A stretch of 14,620 nucleotides of DNA from an uncultured Muribaculaceae bacterium (GTDB lineage: Bacteria; Bacteroidota; Bacteroidia; Bacteroidales; Muribaculaceae), in the NCBI GenBank assembly GCA_938039795.1, contig CALHWU010000030.1:1-14620 (forward strand), read 5' to 3'. Below, one piece after another: positions 1 through 5,470 of the stretch (the stretch's first letter is position 1; the number at the start of each line of letters is the position of its first letter). Below the pieces are notes generated by a model. It made no database searches. It was not told where the DNA came from and was given only the letters and a program-made list of their open reading frames with translations. Made by a program: the position numbers and the translations under genes.

Positions 1-40
1 ACCTCAGCTCTTCAGCTTACAAAAACGACTGACAACCTGA

Positions 41-77
41 ACGGCTCCGCAGTGGAATGACAACACCGCGGAGCCGT
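41..77. terminator. GC-rich hairpin, possible terminator
   Basis: A perfect 10-bp inverted repeat, ACGGCTCCGC at 41-50 and GCGGAGCCGT at 68-77, can extend inward after one mismatch by GTG (52-54) and CAC (64-66). It lies beyond the T-rich terminator assigned to sodB. There is no U-tract directly next to it on either strand, so it may instead end a plus-strand gene lying left of the window, or be another structured element. Confidence 0.4.
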
Positions 78-90
78 CTGTATCATGCTT

Positions 91-124
91 AAAAGAAAAA
101 GAGAGGCGCCTTCACAGGTACCTC
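91..124 (-). terminator. Intrinsic terminator of sodB
   Basis: Read on the minus strand, the stem is GAGG (124-121), a 2-nt mismatch, CCT, a GTGA loop, AGG, a 2-nt mismatch and CCTC (106-103). It is followed by the pyrimidine run TCTTTTTCTTTT (102-91). It starts about 45 nt after the sodB stop codon. A short stem with a GNRA-type loop followed by a U-rich tract is the classical Rho-independent arrangement. Confidence 0.6.
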
Positions 125-169
125 CCCTTCCATTCATCACATTATGCTTTGTCTTGTGCTTGCTTTTTG

Positions 170-754
170 TCAGTAACGCGAACTGACGACGTCCCAGTCG
201 ACAATGTCCCACAGCGCTTTCAGAGCGTCGGCACGCCGGTTCTGGTAGTCGAGATAGTAAGCGTGTTCCCATACATCGAATGTGAGAAGCGGCGTCAGGC
301 CGTCGGTCAGCGGATTGCCTGCATTCGAGGTCTGGGTAATGAACAGTTTCCCGTCGTTATCCTTCGACAGCCATACCCATCCCGAACCGAAGAGCGACAC
401 TCCCGCTCCTACAAAATCCTCCTTGAACTTATCGAACGATCCGAACTGGCCGTCGATAGCCTTGCGGAGATCACCGTCGGGTTCTCCTCCGCCGTCGGGC
501 GAGAAAGTGAAGAAGTAGAATATATGGTTCCAGGCCTGCGAAGCGTTGTTGAAAAGCGGTCCGCTTGCGCTGCGGATGATATCCTCCAGCTCCATGTCGG
601 CATATTCAGTACCTTCGATAAGGCGGTTGAGATTGTCGATATATGCTTTCTCATGCTTTCCGTAATGGAAATCCACAGTCTCCTGCGAGATGGCCGGCGC
701 CAGTTCGTCGGGCGCATAAGGCAGTTTAGGCTGAACGTATGTAGGCATTTTCAT
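170..754 (-). CDS. sodB: Superoxide dismutase [Fe/Mn family], probably Fe-preferring
   Basis: 194-aa cytosolic enzyme that disproportionates superoxide to oxygen and hydrogen peroxide. The N-terminal helical hairpin carries LPYAPDELAP (11-20) and FHYGKHEKAY (29-38). By comparison with E. coli SodB the four metal ligands are H30, H77 (in WNH), D160 and H164 (in DVWEH). Q73 in NNASQAWNH occupies the Gln position typical of the Fe-type active site. The length is normal for a bacterial dimeric Fe/MnSOD and the sequence ends DWDVVSSRY, very like Porphyromonas SOD. T158, two residues before the Asp ligand, is Gly in the cambialistic P. gingivalis enzyme and Thr in E. coli FeSOD, which favours iron use (inference). 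A second in-frame ATG (codon 3) is an equally good start. It lies 62 bp downstream of the hydrolase on the same strand. A terminator at 91-124 follows it. No convincing own promoter was seen. Confidence 0.96.
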   Translation of the reverse strand: MKMPTYVQPKLPYAPDELAPAISQETVDFHYGKHEKAYIDNLNRLIEGTEYADMELEDIIRSASGPLFNNASQAWNHIFYFFTFSPDGGGEPDGDLRKAIDGQFGSFDKFKEDFVGAGVSLFGSGWVWLSKDNDGKLFITQTSNAGNPLTDGLTPLLTFDVWEHAYYLDYQNRRADALKALWDIVDWDVVSSRY

Positions 755-774
755 TGATTTGAATTAATATGGTT

Positions 775-796
775 GTTGTGAATGTATCATTACAAC
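775..796. other. Bulged dyad between the hydrolase gene and sodB
   Basis: GTTGT-g-AATG (775-784) and CATTACAAC (788-796) form a 9-bp stem with one bulged G and a 3-nt loop. The element sits in the 62-bp gap between the hydrolase stop and the sodB start. It could be a weak terminator, an operator for sodB, or chance. No U-tract follows in the minus-strand direction. Confidence 0.25.
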
Positions 797-816
797 ACCT
801 GAACCTGGGATTCAGT

Positions 817-1848
817 TCACATATTGACGTCGAGCCATTCAAATATTTTTGTATACAGCGGGTATCTGACATCCGGGGCCGACAGCACCAGGTCGTGCAT
901 ACCCCCTTCTACTTCCAGCGGAGTGACATGGCGGCCGAGTCGCATGCCGATGCGCTTGATGTCCGACACATCGAGCACAGCGTCGGCCCGTTGTGCTTCC
1001 GGCGACCATTTGTCACCTTTATAGCTTTTAGCCGAAAACATGAGAAGCACAGGCACATTGATGGCATACGGATGACGCCTCAGGCTCAGCTGGGCCCGTT
1101 CGATGGCCCTGATCCATCCCGCATCGACATCCGACGAATCATGAAGCTTCCATGCACGGTTGAAGTGCCACTCTCCATGCCACGCGGCATCGAGACTCTC
1201 ACTGTAGACCGTTCCGCCCTGAGGGATCGTGAGATCAGGGAAGAACCATCCCAGACCGGCCACCGCCGGAATCAACATCTTCAGAGGTAGCGGCAGATTC
1301 CACTGAAGAAACGGACTGTTGAGAATCAGCGCCCGGATTGACCTCCGGGGATCATGCTCCATGTAGCATGATGCGACAAGGCCGCCTGTCGAATGCCCCA
1401 TCAGAGCAATACTGTCGATACCATCCGCCGCCATCAGATTCAATGCCGAGTCCACATCGGCATAATATTCGCTGATTTTTCTTACAAGAAACGGCTTCTG
1501 CCCGGGAATGAGAGAGCGGCCATAACGACGGAGATCGACTGCGTAGAAGCGATAGCCGTGCTCGCTGAACCGCTCGGCCATCTCCTTCTGAAAGAAATAA
1601 TCGTTAAAGCCATGGATATACAGGACGCCGCGGCGCGACTTATTGTCACCGCCGTTGTATCTGACCACCGCGCATCTCACCTTTCCGGCATAATCGTCGG
1701 GCCCGACGGCATAATGCCTTTCGAATCCCTCGCCGAGCGAGTCGGGTTCCCAGAAGTCAGCGTATGCCGTGAGACATGAAGTGAGGAGCAGACCGGCAAC
1801 AGCAATGAGCCGGAATAAAAACGAATGTAGTGTACGGATAACCATCAT
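817..1848 (-). CDS. Alpha/beta hydrolase (monoacylglycerol lipase/lysophospholipase-like), probable lipoprotein
   Basis: A serine hydrolase of the alpha/beta-fold 'Hydrolase_4' type. Residues are numbered from the longest frame, whose ATG is at 1884. The oxyanion-hole region is YIHGF (89-93), the nucleophile S165 lies in GHSTGG (163-168), and the likely catalytic His is H330 in GGMHD. The acid is probably D301 in RADAVLDVSD. The start at 1848 (or 1845) is preferred because it gives a conventional signal peptide: a basic start, the hydrophobic run LIAVAGLLLTS and lipobox LTSC with Cys37. The ATG at 1884 would add 12 residues ahead of it. A minus-strand -7-like TAGTTTTT (1874-1867, 7 of 8 matches) fits the shorter start. 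The protein is therefore likely membrane-anchored and periplasm-facing, acting on a lipid or ester; the substrate is unknown. It may be co-transcribed with sodB downstream. Confidence 0.85.
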   Translation of the reverse strand: MMVIRTLHSFLFRLIAVAGLLLTSCLTAYADFWEPDSLGEGFERHYAVGPDDYAGKVRCAVVRYNGGDNKSRRGVLYIHGFNDYFFQKEMAERFSEHGYRFYAVDLRRYGRSLIPGQKPFLVRKISEYYADVDSALNLMAADGIDSIALMGHSTGGLVASCYMEHDPRRSIRALILNSPFLQWNLPLPLKMLIPAVAGLGWFFPDLTIPQGGTVYSESLDAAWHGEWHFNRAWKLHDSSDVDAGWIRAIERAQLSLRRHPYAINVPVLLMFSAKSYKGDKWSPEAQRADAVLDVSDIKRIGMRLGRHVTPLEVEGGMHDLVLSAPDVRYPLYTKIFEWLDVNM

Positions 1849-1894
1849 ATATAATTCAACGGCTAAAAAAACTAATTGTTTCATGTTTTTTATC

Positions 1895-1902
1895 TAATTT
1901 TG
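1895..1902 (+). promoter_or_regulatory. Candidate -7 box for pyrK-pyrD
   Basis: TAATTTTG matches the Bacteroidetes -7 consensus TAnnTTTG exactly and lies 34 nt ahead of the pyrK ATG. The expected TTTG about 20 nt upstream is absent; only ATTG at 1875-1878 is present, with a short 16-nt spacer. The call therefore rests on the -7 box alone. Confidence 0.42.
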
Positions 1903-1936
1903 CACAATAGGCATCAATCCAAAACCATAAAGATAG

Positions 1937-2725
1937 ATGGTAAAAAAAACAATCACAGATTTCACGATCAAATCCAGCACAAGGTTGTCGGAAACTTATG
2001 CGTTGCTGAAACTGACCCCTGCTGACGGTTCGGAGGTGACTCCGGCCATGCCGGGCCAGTTCGTACAGGTGGCCGTGCCGGATGCTCCGCACACTTTCCT
2101 GCGCCGTCCGATATCCGTCAATTTCATCGACCGCAGCGACAACACCCTGTGGCTGCTGGTAAGGAACGCAGGAGAAGGCACGTCAAGGCTATGCAGCCTA
2201 AAGGCAGGAGAACATCTCAACATCATCCTCCCGCTTGGCAACGGTTTTTCCATCCCGTCGGCCGAGGGTGACATGCGACGCCCGCTGCTTGTTGGCGGAG
2301 GCGTGGGTGTGGCCCCGCTGCTGTTCCTCGGACAGGCTCTTGCAGAGAGCGGGCACGAACCGGAATTTCTGCTCGGAGCACGCAGCCGTGCCGATCTGCT
2401 CGAACTTGATGAATTCGCACGCTTCGGAAAGGTACACCTGTCGACAGATGACGGTTCGGCCGGAGTTCATGGCGTAGTCACACAGCATCCGGTGATGCAT
2501 GATCCGGGCATAAGCCGCATTTACTGCTGCGGGCCGGCTCCGATGATGAAAGCTGTGGCCGCGATCGCTCGTGAAAGAGAGGTGGATTGCGAAGTTTCGC
2601 TCGAAAACATGATGGCCTGCGGCCTCGGAGCATGCCTCTGCTGCGTGGAAAACACAGTCAGAGGCAATGTCTGCGTATGCACAGAAGGCCCTGTATTCAA
2701 CATAAAACAACTGACATGGCAGTAG
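1937..2725 (+). CDS. pyrK: Dihydroorotate dehydrogenase B, electron-transfer subunit
   Basis: 262-aa iron-sulfur flavoprotein that passes electrons from the PyrD FMN to NAD+ in de novo pyrimidine synthesis. The N-terminal ferredoxin-reductase-like FAD domain has the flavin motif RRPIS (56-60). The NAD domain has the glycine-rich GGGVGVAPL (120-128) and YCCGPAPMM (196-204). The C-terminal [2Fe-2S] site is C228-x4-C233-x2-C236-x11-C248, ending CTEGPVF. Two additional cysteines (C235, C246) lie inside this motif. Length matches the family. The start follows a candidate -7 box and has no Shine-Dalgarno, which is usual for this phylum. The stop overlaps the pyrD start by 10 bp, indicating translational coupling of subunits that act as a complex. 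Confidence 0.95.
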   Translation: MVKKTITDFTIKSSTRLSETYALLKLTPADGSEVTPAMPGQFVQVAVPDAPHTFLRRPISVNFIDRSDNTLWLLVRNAGEGTSRLCSLKAGEHLNIILPLGNGFSIPSAEGDMRRPLLVGGGVGVAPLLFLGQALAESGHEPEFLLGARSRADLLELDEFARFGKVHLSTDDGSAGVHGVVTQHPVMHDPGISRIYCCGPAPMMKAVAAIAREREVDCEVSLENMMACGLGACLCCVENTVRGNVCVCTEGPVFNIKQLTWQ

Positions 2726-3624
2726 ACTTGACCACACGCATCGGCTCGCTGACGCTGAAAAATCCGGTGCTCACAGCTTCGGGAACCTTCGGTTATGGCG
2801 AAGAGTTCTCCGACTTTATTGATCTCGACCGTCTCGGTGGGTTCATTATCAAAGGCACTACACTGCATGCCCGTGAAGGCAACCCCTATCCGCGCATGGC
2901 CGAGACACCATCAGGAATGCTCAATGCCGTAGGCCTTCAGAACAAGGGCATAGACTACATGATCGAGCATATTTATCCGAGGATCAAGTCGACCGGGAGC
3001 GAGATAATCGTAAACGTTTCCGGCGCTTCGCCGGAAGATTATGCGGAGGTATGCCGGAGGATTGCGGAGCGCACCGATATAAAGGCTGTAGAGATAAACA
3101 TTTCCTGCCCCAACGTAAAACAGGGCGGAATGGCATTCGGCACCACTACCTCGGGAGCAGCAGCGGTCACACGTGCCGTTCGTGCTTCATTCCCCGGCGT
3201 CGTCATAGTGAAACTGTCGCCAAACGTGACAGATATAACTGAAATAGCACGCGCAGTGGAAGCGGAAGGAGCCGACGCCGTATCGCTTATAAATACCCTC
3301 ATGGGAATGGCCGTGGATGTAGAGCGGCAGCGGCCCTGCCTATCCACTGTCACCGGCGGCCTTTCAGGCCCTGCCGTAAGGCCCGTGGCGGTAAGAATGG
3401 TCTGGCAGACGGCAAAAGCCGTGAAGATTCCGGTAATAGGTCTCGGAGGGATTATCGACGGCCGCGACGCCCTTGAATTTATCCTTGCGGGGGCATCGGC
3501 AGTGGAGATCGGCACAGCCAACTTCATAGATCCTCAGACGACAGTAAAGGTCATAGATTACATCCACGACTACTGCCAGCGCCATGGAGTTGACAATGTC
3601 AGCGATCTCGTAGGGATGATATGA
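2716..3624 (+). CDS. pyrD: Dihydroorotate dehydrogenase B, catalytic subunit
   Basis: 302-aa FMN enzyme that oxidises dihydroorotate to orotate, the fourth step of UMP synthesis. The frame is open further upstream, but the ATG at 2716 gives the family N-terminus (MAVDLTTRIGSLTLKNPVL). Upstream starts would lie inside pyrK. Class 1 signatures are NPYPR (56-60), MLNAVGLQN (68-76), NISCPNVKQGG (128-138) with catalytic Cys131, KLSPN (166-170), INTLMGM (192-198), GGLSGPA (214-220) and the phosphate-binding GLGG (242-245) and IGTANF (265-270). The Cys base and the adjoining pyrK place it in class 1B (NAD-dependent), not the membrane quinone-linked class 2 with a Ser base. It converges on the HTH gene with only 15 bp between the stop codons. 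Confidence 0.96.
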   Translation: MAVDLTTRIGSLTLKNPVLTASGTFGYGEEFSDFIDLDRLGGFIIKGTTLHAREGNPYPRMAETPSGMLNAVGLQNKGIDYMIEHIYPRIKSTGSEIIVNVSGASPEDYAEVCRRIAERTDIKAVEINISCPNVKQGGMAFGTTTSGAAAVTRAVRASFPGVVIVKLSPNVTDITEIARAVEAEGADAVSLINTLMGMAVDVERQRPCLSTVTGGLSGPAVRPVAVRMVWQTAKAVKIPVIGLGGIIDGRDALEFILAGASAVEIGTANFIDPQTTVKVIDYIHDYCQRHGVDNVSDLVGMI

Positions 3625-3628
3625 AGGC

Positions 3629-3643
3629 CTGAACAGGGTTCAG
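3629..3643. terminator. Short hairpin at the pyrD/HTH convergence
   Basis: CTGAAC (3629-3634) and GTTCAG (3638-3643) form a 6-bp stem with a 3-nt loop, in the 15-bp gap and over the HTH stop codon. It is the only dyad at this convergent junction. There is no U-run on either side, so a terminator role is weakly supported. Confidence 0.25.
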
Positions 3644-4215
3644 CGCTGCTCTTTGGGCACAAAGGATTCAAAGCGGTTGTCGCTGTAATAAATAATGATA
3701 TTGACAATCTTCTTTCCTCCACTATCAGGGGCAAAGGAGATTGTCTTTTTTGAGGAATTGTCCTTGACAGCCCCTGCCGTTATGTAGGGTGCTGGATCTT
3801 CATCGTTTACCGTACGCCCCGATACAAAAGTATCGGTCTGCAAGGCCTCATCGACAGTATCAGGCTTGGACGACGCAACCTGATTTACGGCACTTCCGAA
3901 ATCTATGGTCTGCTGAGACTGTTGCTGTTCAGATGGTTGAACGAACGATGACACCTTGACGGCCGTTATCTGAGGCTCTGAGGTTTCAATATTTTCATTC
4001 AGAAGCATATCACCTTCGCCACAAAGCAACCACAGGATGTTGAGACGGGGGAAACGCGCATGAAGCTTACGCAAAACATCGTCGCTGATCTTCTGGTTGC
4101 GTCCTTTTAGCAACTGCGTCATTGAAGGACGGGGAATGCCGCAACTGTCAGCAATCTGGGTGACCGGCATTCCGAGCTGATTAATGAAAGAGTTTAGTCT
4201 TGCAACGATGTCCAT
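3640..4215 (-). CDS. XRE/Cro-CI-type helix-turn-helix transcriptional regulator
   Basis: 191-aa DNA-binding protein. Residues 1-75 are a helical XRE-like domain: the recognition region is PVTQIADSCGIPRPSMTQLL (17-36), followed by KISDDVLRKLHARFP and LNILWLLCGEGDML, a layout common in Bacteroidales regulators. Residues about 80-165 are polar, low-complexity (SEQQQSQQ) and probably a flexible linker. The C-terminus KKIVNIIIYYSDNRFESF (168-185) looks like a short beta-hairpin module for oligomerisation or ligand contact (inference). There is no peptidase triad of the LexA/CI self-cleaving kind, so it should not respond to damage by autoproteolysis. Its promoter lies within inverted repeats at 4226-4278, suggesting that it represses itself. 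Behind it is about 1 kb of gene-free DNA with further copies of the same motifs. Its targets are unknown. Confidence 0.82.
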   Translation of the reverse strand: MDIVARLNSFINQLGMPVTQIADSCGIPRPSMTQLLKGRNQKISDDVLRKLHARFPRLNILWLLCGEGDMLLNENIETSEPQITAVKVSSFVQPSEQQQSQQTIDFGSAVNQVASSKPDTVDEALQTDTFVSGRTVNDEDPAPYITAGAVKDNSSKKTISFAPDSGGKKIVNIIIYYSDNRFESFVPKEQR

Positions 4216-4225
4216 ATTCGTTCAT

Positions 4226-4251
4226 ATTTGCATTTGTTTTACAATGCAAAT
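4226..4251. promoter_or_regulatory. Inverted-repeat operator candidate at the HTH gene start
   Basis: A perfect dyad with 9-bp arms: ATTTGCATT (4226-4234) and AATGCAAAT (4243-4251), separated by 8 bp. It covers the minus-strand -7 box and the expected transcription start, 10 bp before the HTH start codon. A dimeric HTH protein bound here would block its own transcription. This is an inference from position and symmetry. Confidence 0.6.
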
Positions 4252-4278
4252 GTAATCATAGTATTTGTATTTTGCAAA
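4247..4278 (-). promoter_or_regulatory. Bacteroidetes promoter of the HTH regulator
   Basis: On the minus strand, TTTG (4278-4275) is followed after exactly 20 nt by TACATTTG (4254-4247). This is a full match to the TTTG-N19-21-TAnnTTTG promoter of Bacteroidetes. The -33 TTTG is half of the palindrome TTTGCAAA (4271-4278) and the -7 box overlaps the right arm of the 4226-4251 dyad. Predicted transcription start is near 4241, leaving a leader of about 25 nt. Confidence 0.75.
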
Positions 4279-4739
4279 TTAAATTTTAGATCAAGTGGTA
4301 GTTTGTAAACTGAGTTTACAATTACATTGTAAATTCTTCCTAACCCCTTGCAAATAGTTATAGCAACACTTAAACAAATACACCATAGTATGTTAATAAC
4401 CAATATATTAAACTTATTAATACATAGGAAAGACGATCACTTCAAGCGTTTTTCGCAAAATATCTATAGTGAAGATTTATATTGTTAACATAATATAGCT
4501 GATACACAACCCATATGGCCTGTCGTTAAACCTATGTTAACTCTATCAGATCCCTCTATTGGTTAAATTTGTAAACGCTTTGATAAAATTCAGGAATCCG
4601 AACCCGATGCCATCTGATTTGAGAACTACTTTCCAATTTGCTTTTGTAAACCCTACGAAATCTTAAATTCTGTAGTTTGCGTGTTCATTTTGCAAATTGC
4701 ATTGTTGAATTTGCATCCAATTTGTTCGGTTTTGCAAAT
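4269..4739. repeat. Cluster of dispersed TTTGCAAA / TTTGTAAAC motifs in gene-free DNA
   Basis: ATTTTGCAAATT occurs twice, identically (4269-4280 and 4687-4698), with a third near-copy TTTTGCAAAT at 4730-4739. TTTGTAAAC occurs three times (4302-4310, 4568-4576, 4643-4651). A dyad TTTACAA/TTGTAAA lies at 4315-4321 and 4327-4333. Single relatives are TTGCAAAT (4348-4355), ATTTGC (4636-4641), GTTTGC (4675-4680) and AATTTGCAT (4708-4716). They fall in two clusters, about 4226-4355 and 4567-4739. No gene is recognisable here. AT-rich DNA produces TTTG words easily and TTTG is also a promoter element, so the functional claim is tentative. Confidence 0.5.
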
Positions 4740-5108
4740 CACTCAATGATTTTTTTACTGACATTGTAATTACGATCCTTTATACACTTACAATTATATA
4801 ACAATCTCGATAGCGGGCCGTATCATTCAGAACCGGTTAATTATTGTGTATTTCTCTAAATTTAACCGCATTATGAAAACATTAGCTACCACTCCCCTCC
4901 CGACGAATCGCGTATTATTATAAATAACGCCTCAAAAACGGGGCTCTGAGAATTAAAAATCCGGAGAGATAATGCCTCAGCCATGGGTTTATTCATTTCT
5001 GAGACAGTTTGAGAAATACTGCTTCTATGGCATTCCGGAGCTGATCTCACATAGCTTTTCTACAACCTCTCTTTTCCACTCCCGTTATTTCATTTTTGAA
5101 CCAAGATA
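4740..5108. other. Gene-free AT-rich stretch upstream of the agu operon
   Basis: No credible gene was found. A 16-codon frame starts at 4873 (MKTLATTPL...) and ends at 4923, without a usable start signal. Weak pairing exists: AATGCC (4971-4976) with GGCATT (5029-5034), enclosing ATTTCT (4995-5000) and AGAAAT (5012-5017), which could fold as a nested hairpin. TTGTAA (4764-4769) and TTACAA (4789-4794) form a distant dyad. None of these is enough to name an RNA or a regulatory site. Confidence 0.3.
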
Positions 5109-5140
5109 TTTGCTTATGTCTGTATAAAGTCCTAAATTTG
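5109..5140 (+). promoter_or_regulatory. Strong Bacteroidetes promoter of the small-protein/aguA/aguB operon
   Basis: TTTG (5109-5112), a 20-nt spacer and TAAATTTG (5133-5140) match the Bacteroidetes sigma-ABfr consensus fully. Transcription should start near 5146, giving a leader of about 80 nt before the ATG at 5228. This also argues against any coding start upstream of 5146. Confidence 0.78.
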
Positions 5141-5159
5141 AAAATCATTTCGCACAGAC

Positions 5160-5174
5160 AACGATATTATCGTT
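5160..5174 (+). promoter_or_regulatory. Hairpin/dyad in the leader of the agu operon
   Basis: AACGAT (5160-5165) and ATCGTT (5169-5174) form a 6-bp stem with an ATT loop, starting about 15 nt after the predicted transcription start and running into a few Ts. It could be a DNA operator near +20 or a small RNA hairpin. The stem is AT-rich and too short to be confident of termination. Confidence 0.35.
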
Positions 5175-5227
5175 TTCCTGTTACCCTTCAAACAGCAGTC
5201 ATTGCTACACTTTTACGTTTAAGACAC

Positions 5228-5470
5228 ATGAACGAAATCACCGGAATGTTCGACGACTACCTCCGTCAGTATGGAAGTATTGACATCGCCGAGTCGGAAT
5301 TCAAGAAAAACATCCATGAAGACAGGGATCTCCATGAAGCTTACCGCGAATGGTGTCATATGGTAGGCAGTTCGGAAAAAAACGGTTTCAGGGATTATTG
5401 CGAGGAGATCCTTAGCTCGCAGGATGATGTCTGGCAGACTCTCAGTGACAATGAGGATGACAACTTCTGA
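5228..5470 (+). CDS. Small acidic protein of unknown function, coupled to aguA
   Basis: 80 aa. I know of no function for it, although the pattern D-Y-x-R-x-Y-G-S-x-D-I-A-x-S-E-F followed by L-x-x-x-Y-R-E-W-C resembles an uncharacterised Bacteroidales family (recollection, not searched). It is strongly acidic: 21 Asp/Glu against 7 Lys/Arg, ending in SDNEDDNF. It has two cysteines (C43, C58), no signal peptide and no membrane segment, and is probably all-helical and cytosolic. The frame is open back to a TTG at 5096, but that lies upstream of the predicted transcription start, so the ATG at 5228 is chosen. It is the first gene after a near-perfect promoter, and its 3' end overlaps aguA by 14-20 nt, implying coupled translation. 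A role as a partner or regulator of agmatine metabolism is only a guess. Confidence 0.72.
   Translation: MNEITGMFDDYLRQYGSIDIAESEFKKNIHEDRDLHEAYREWCHMVGSSEKNGFRDYCEEILSSQDDVWQTLSDNEDDNF

Noticed and set aside
1..40. Possible 3' end of a gene entering from the left edge
   Set aside because: One plus-strand frame is open to a stop at 58-60, but 19 codons without a motif cannot identify a gene, and that stop lies inside a hairpin.
149..757. Plus-strand 202-codon frame opposite sodB
   Set aside because: It mirrors sodB, whose metal ligands and conserved blocks are all on the minus strand.
2587..2715. Upstream extension of pyrD inside pyrK
   Set aside because: The frame happens to be open, but residues before 2716 do not resemble the family. 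The ATG at 2716 gives the standard N-terminus and a typical 10-bp overlap.
4607..4666. 19-codon frame (MPSDLRTTFQF...)
   Set aside because: It follows a TAAATTTG (4564-4571) but there is no matching -33 box, no start signal and no similarity. It is too short to support.
4873..4923. 16-codon frame MKTLATTPL... as a leader peptide
   Set aside because: It has no regulatory codon run, no convincing terminator/antiterminator after it, and no gene immediately downstream. The agu promoter lies 190 bp further on.
5096..5227. N-terminal extension of the small acidic protein from a TTG codon
   Set aside because: The extension would begin upstream of the predicted transcription start (about 5146) and has a different, basic composition. 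The ATG at 5228 gives the coherent acidic protein.
4216..5227. CRISPR array, prophage attachment site or tRNA in the gene-free block
   Set aside because: The repeated words are 8-12 bp, irregularly spaced and in both orientations. There is no repeat-spacer periodicity, no cloverleaf and no mobile gene nearby.
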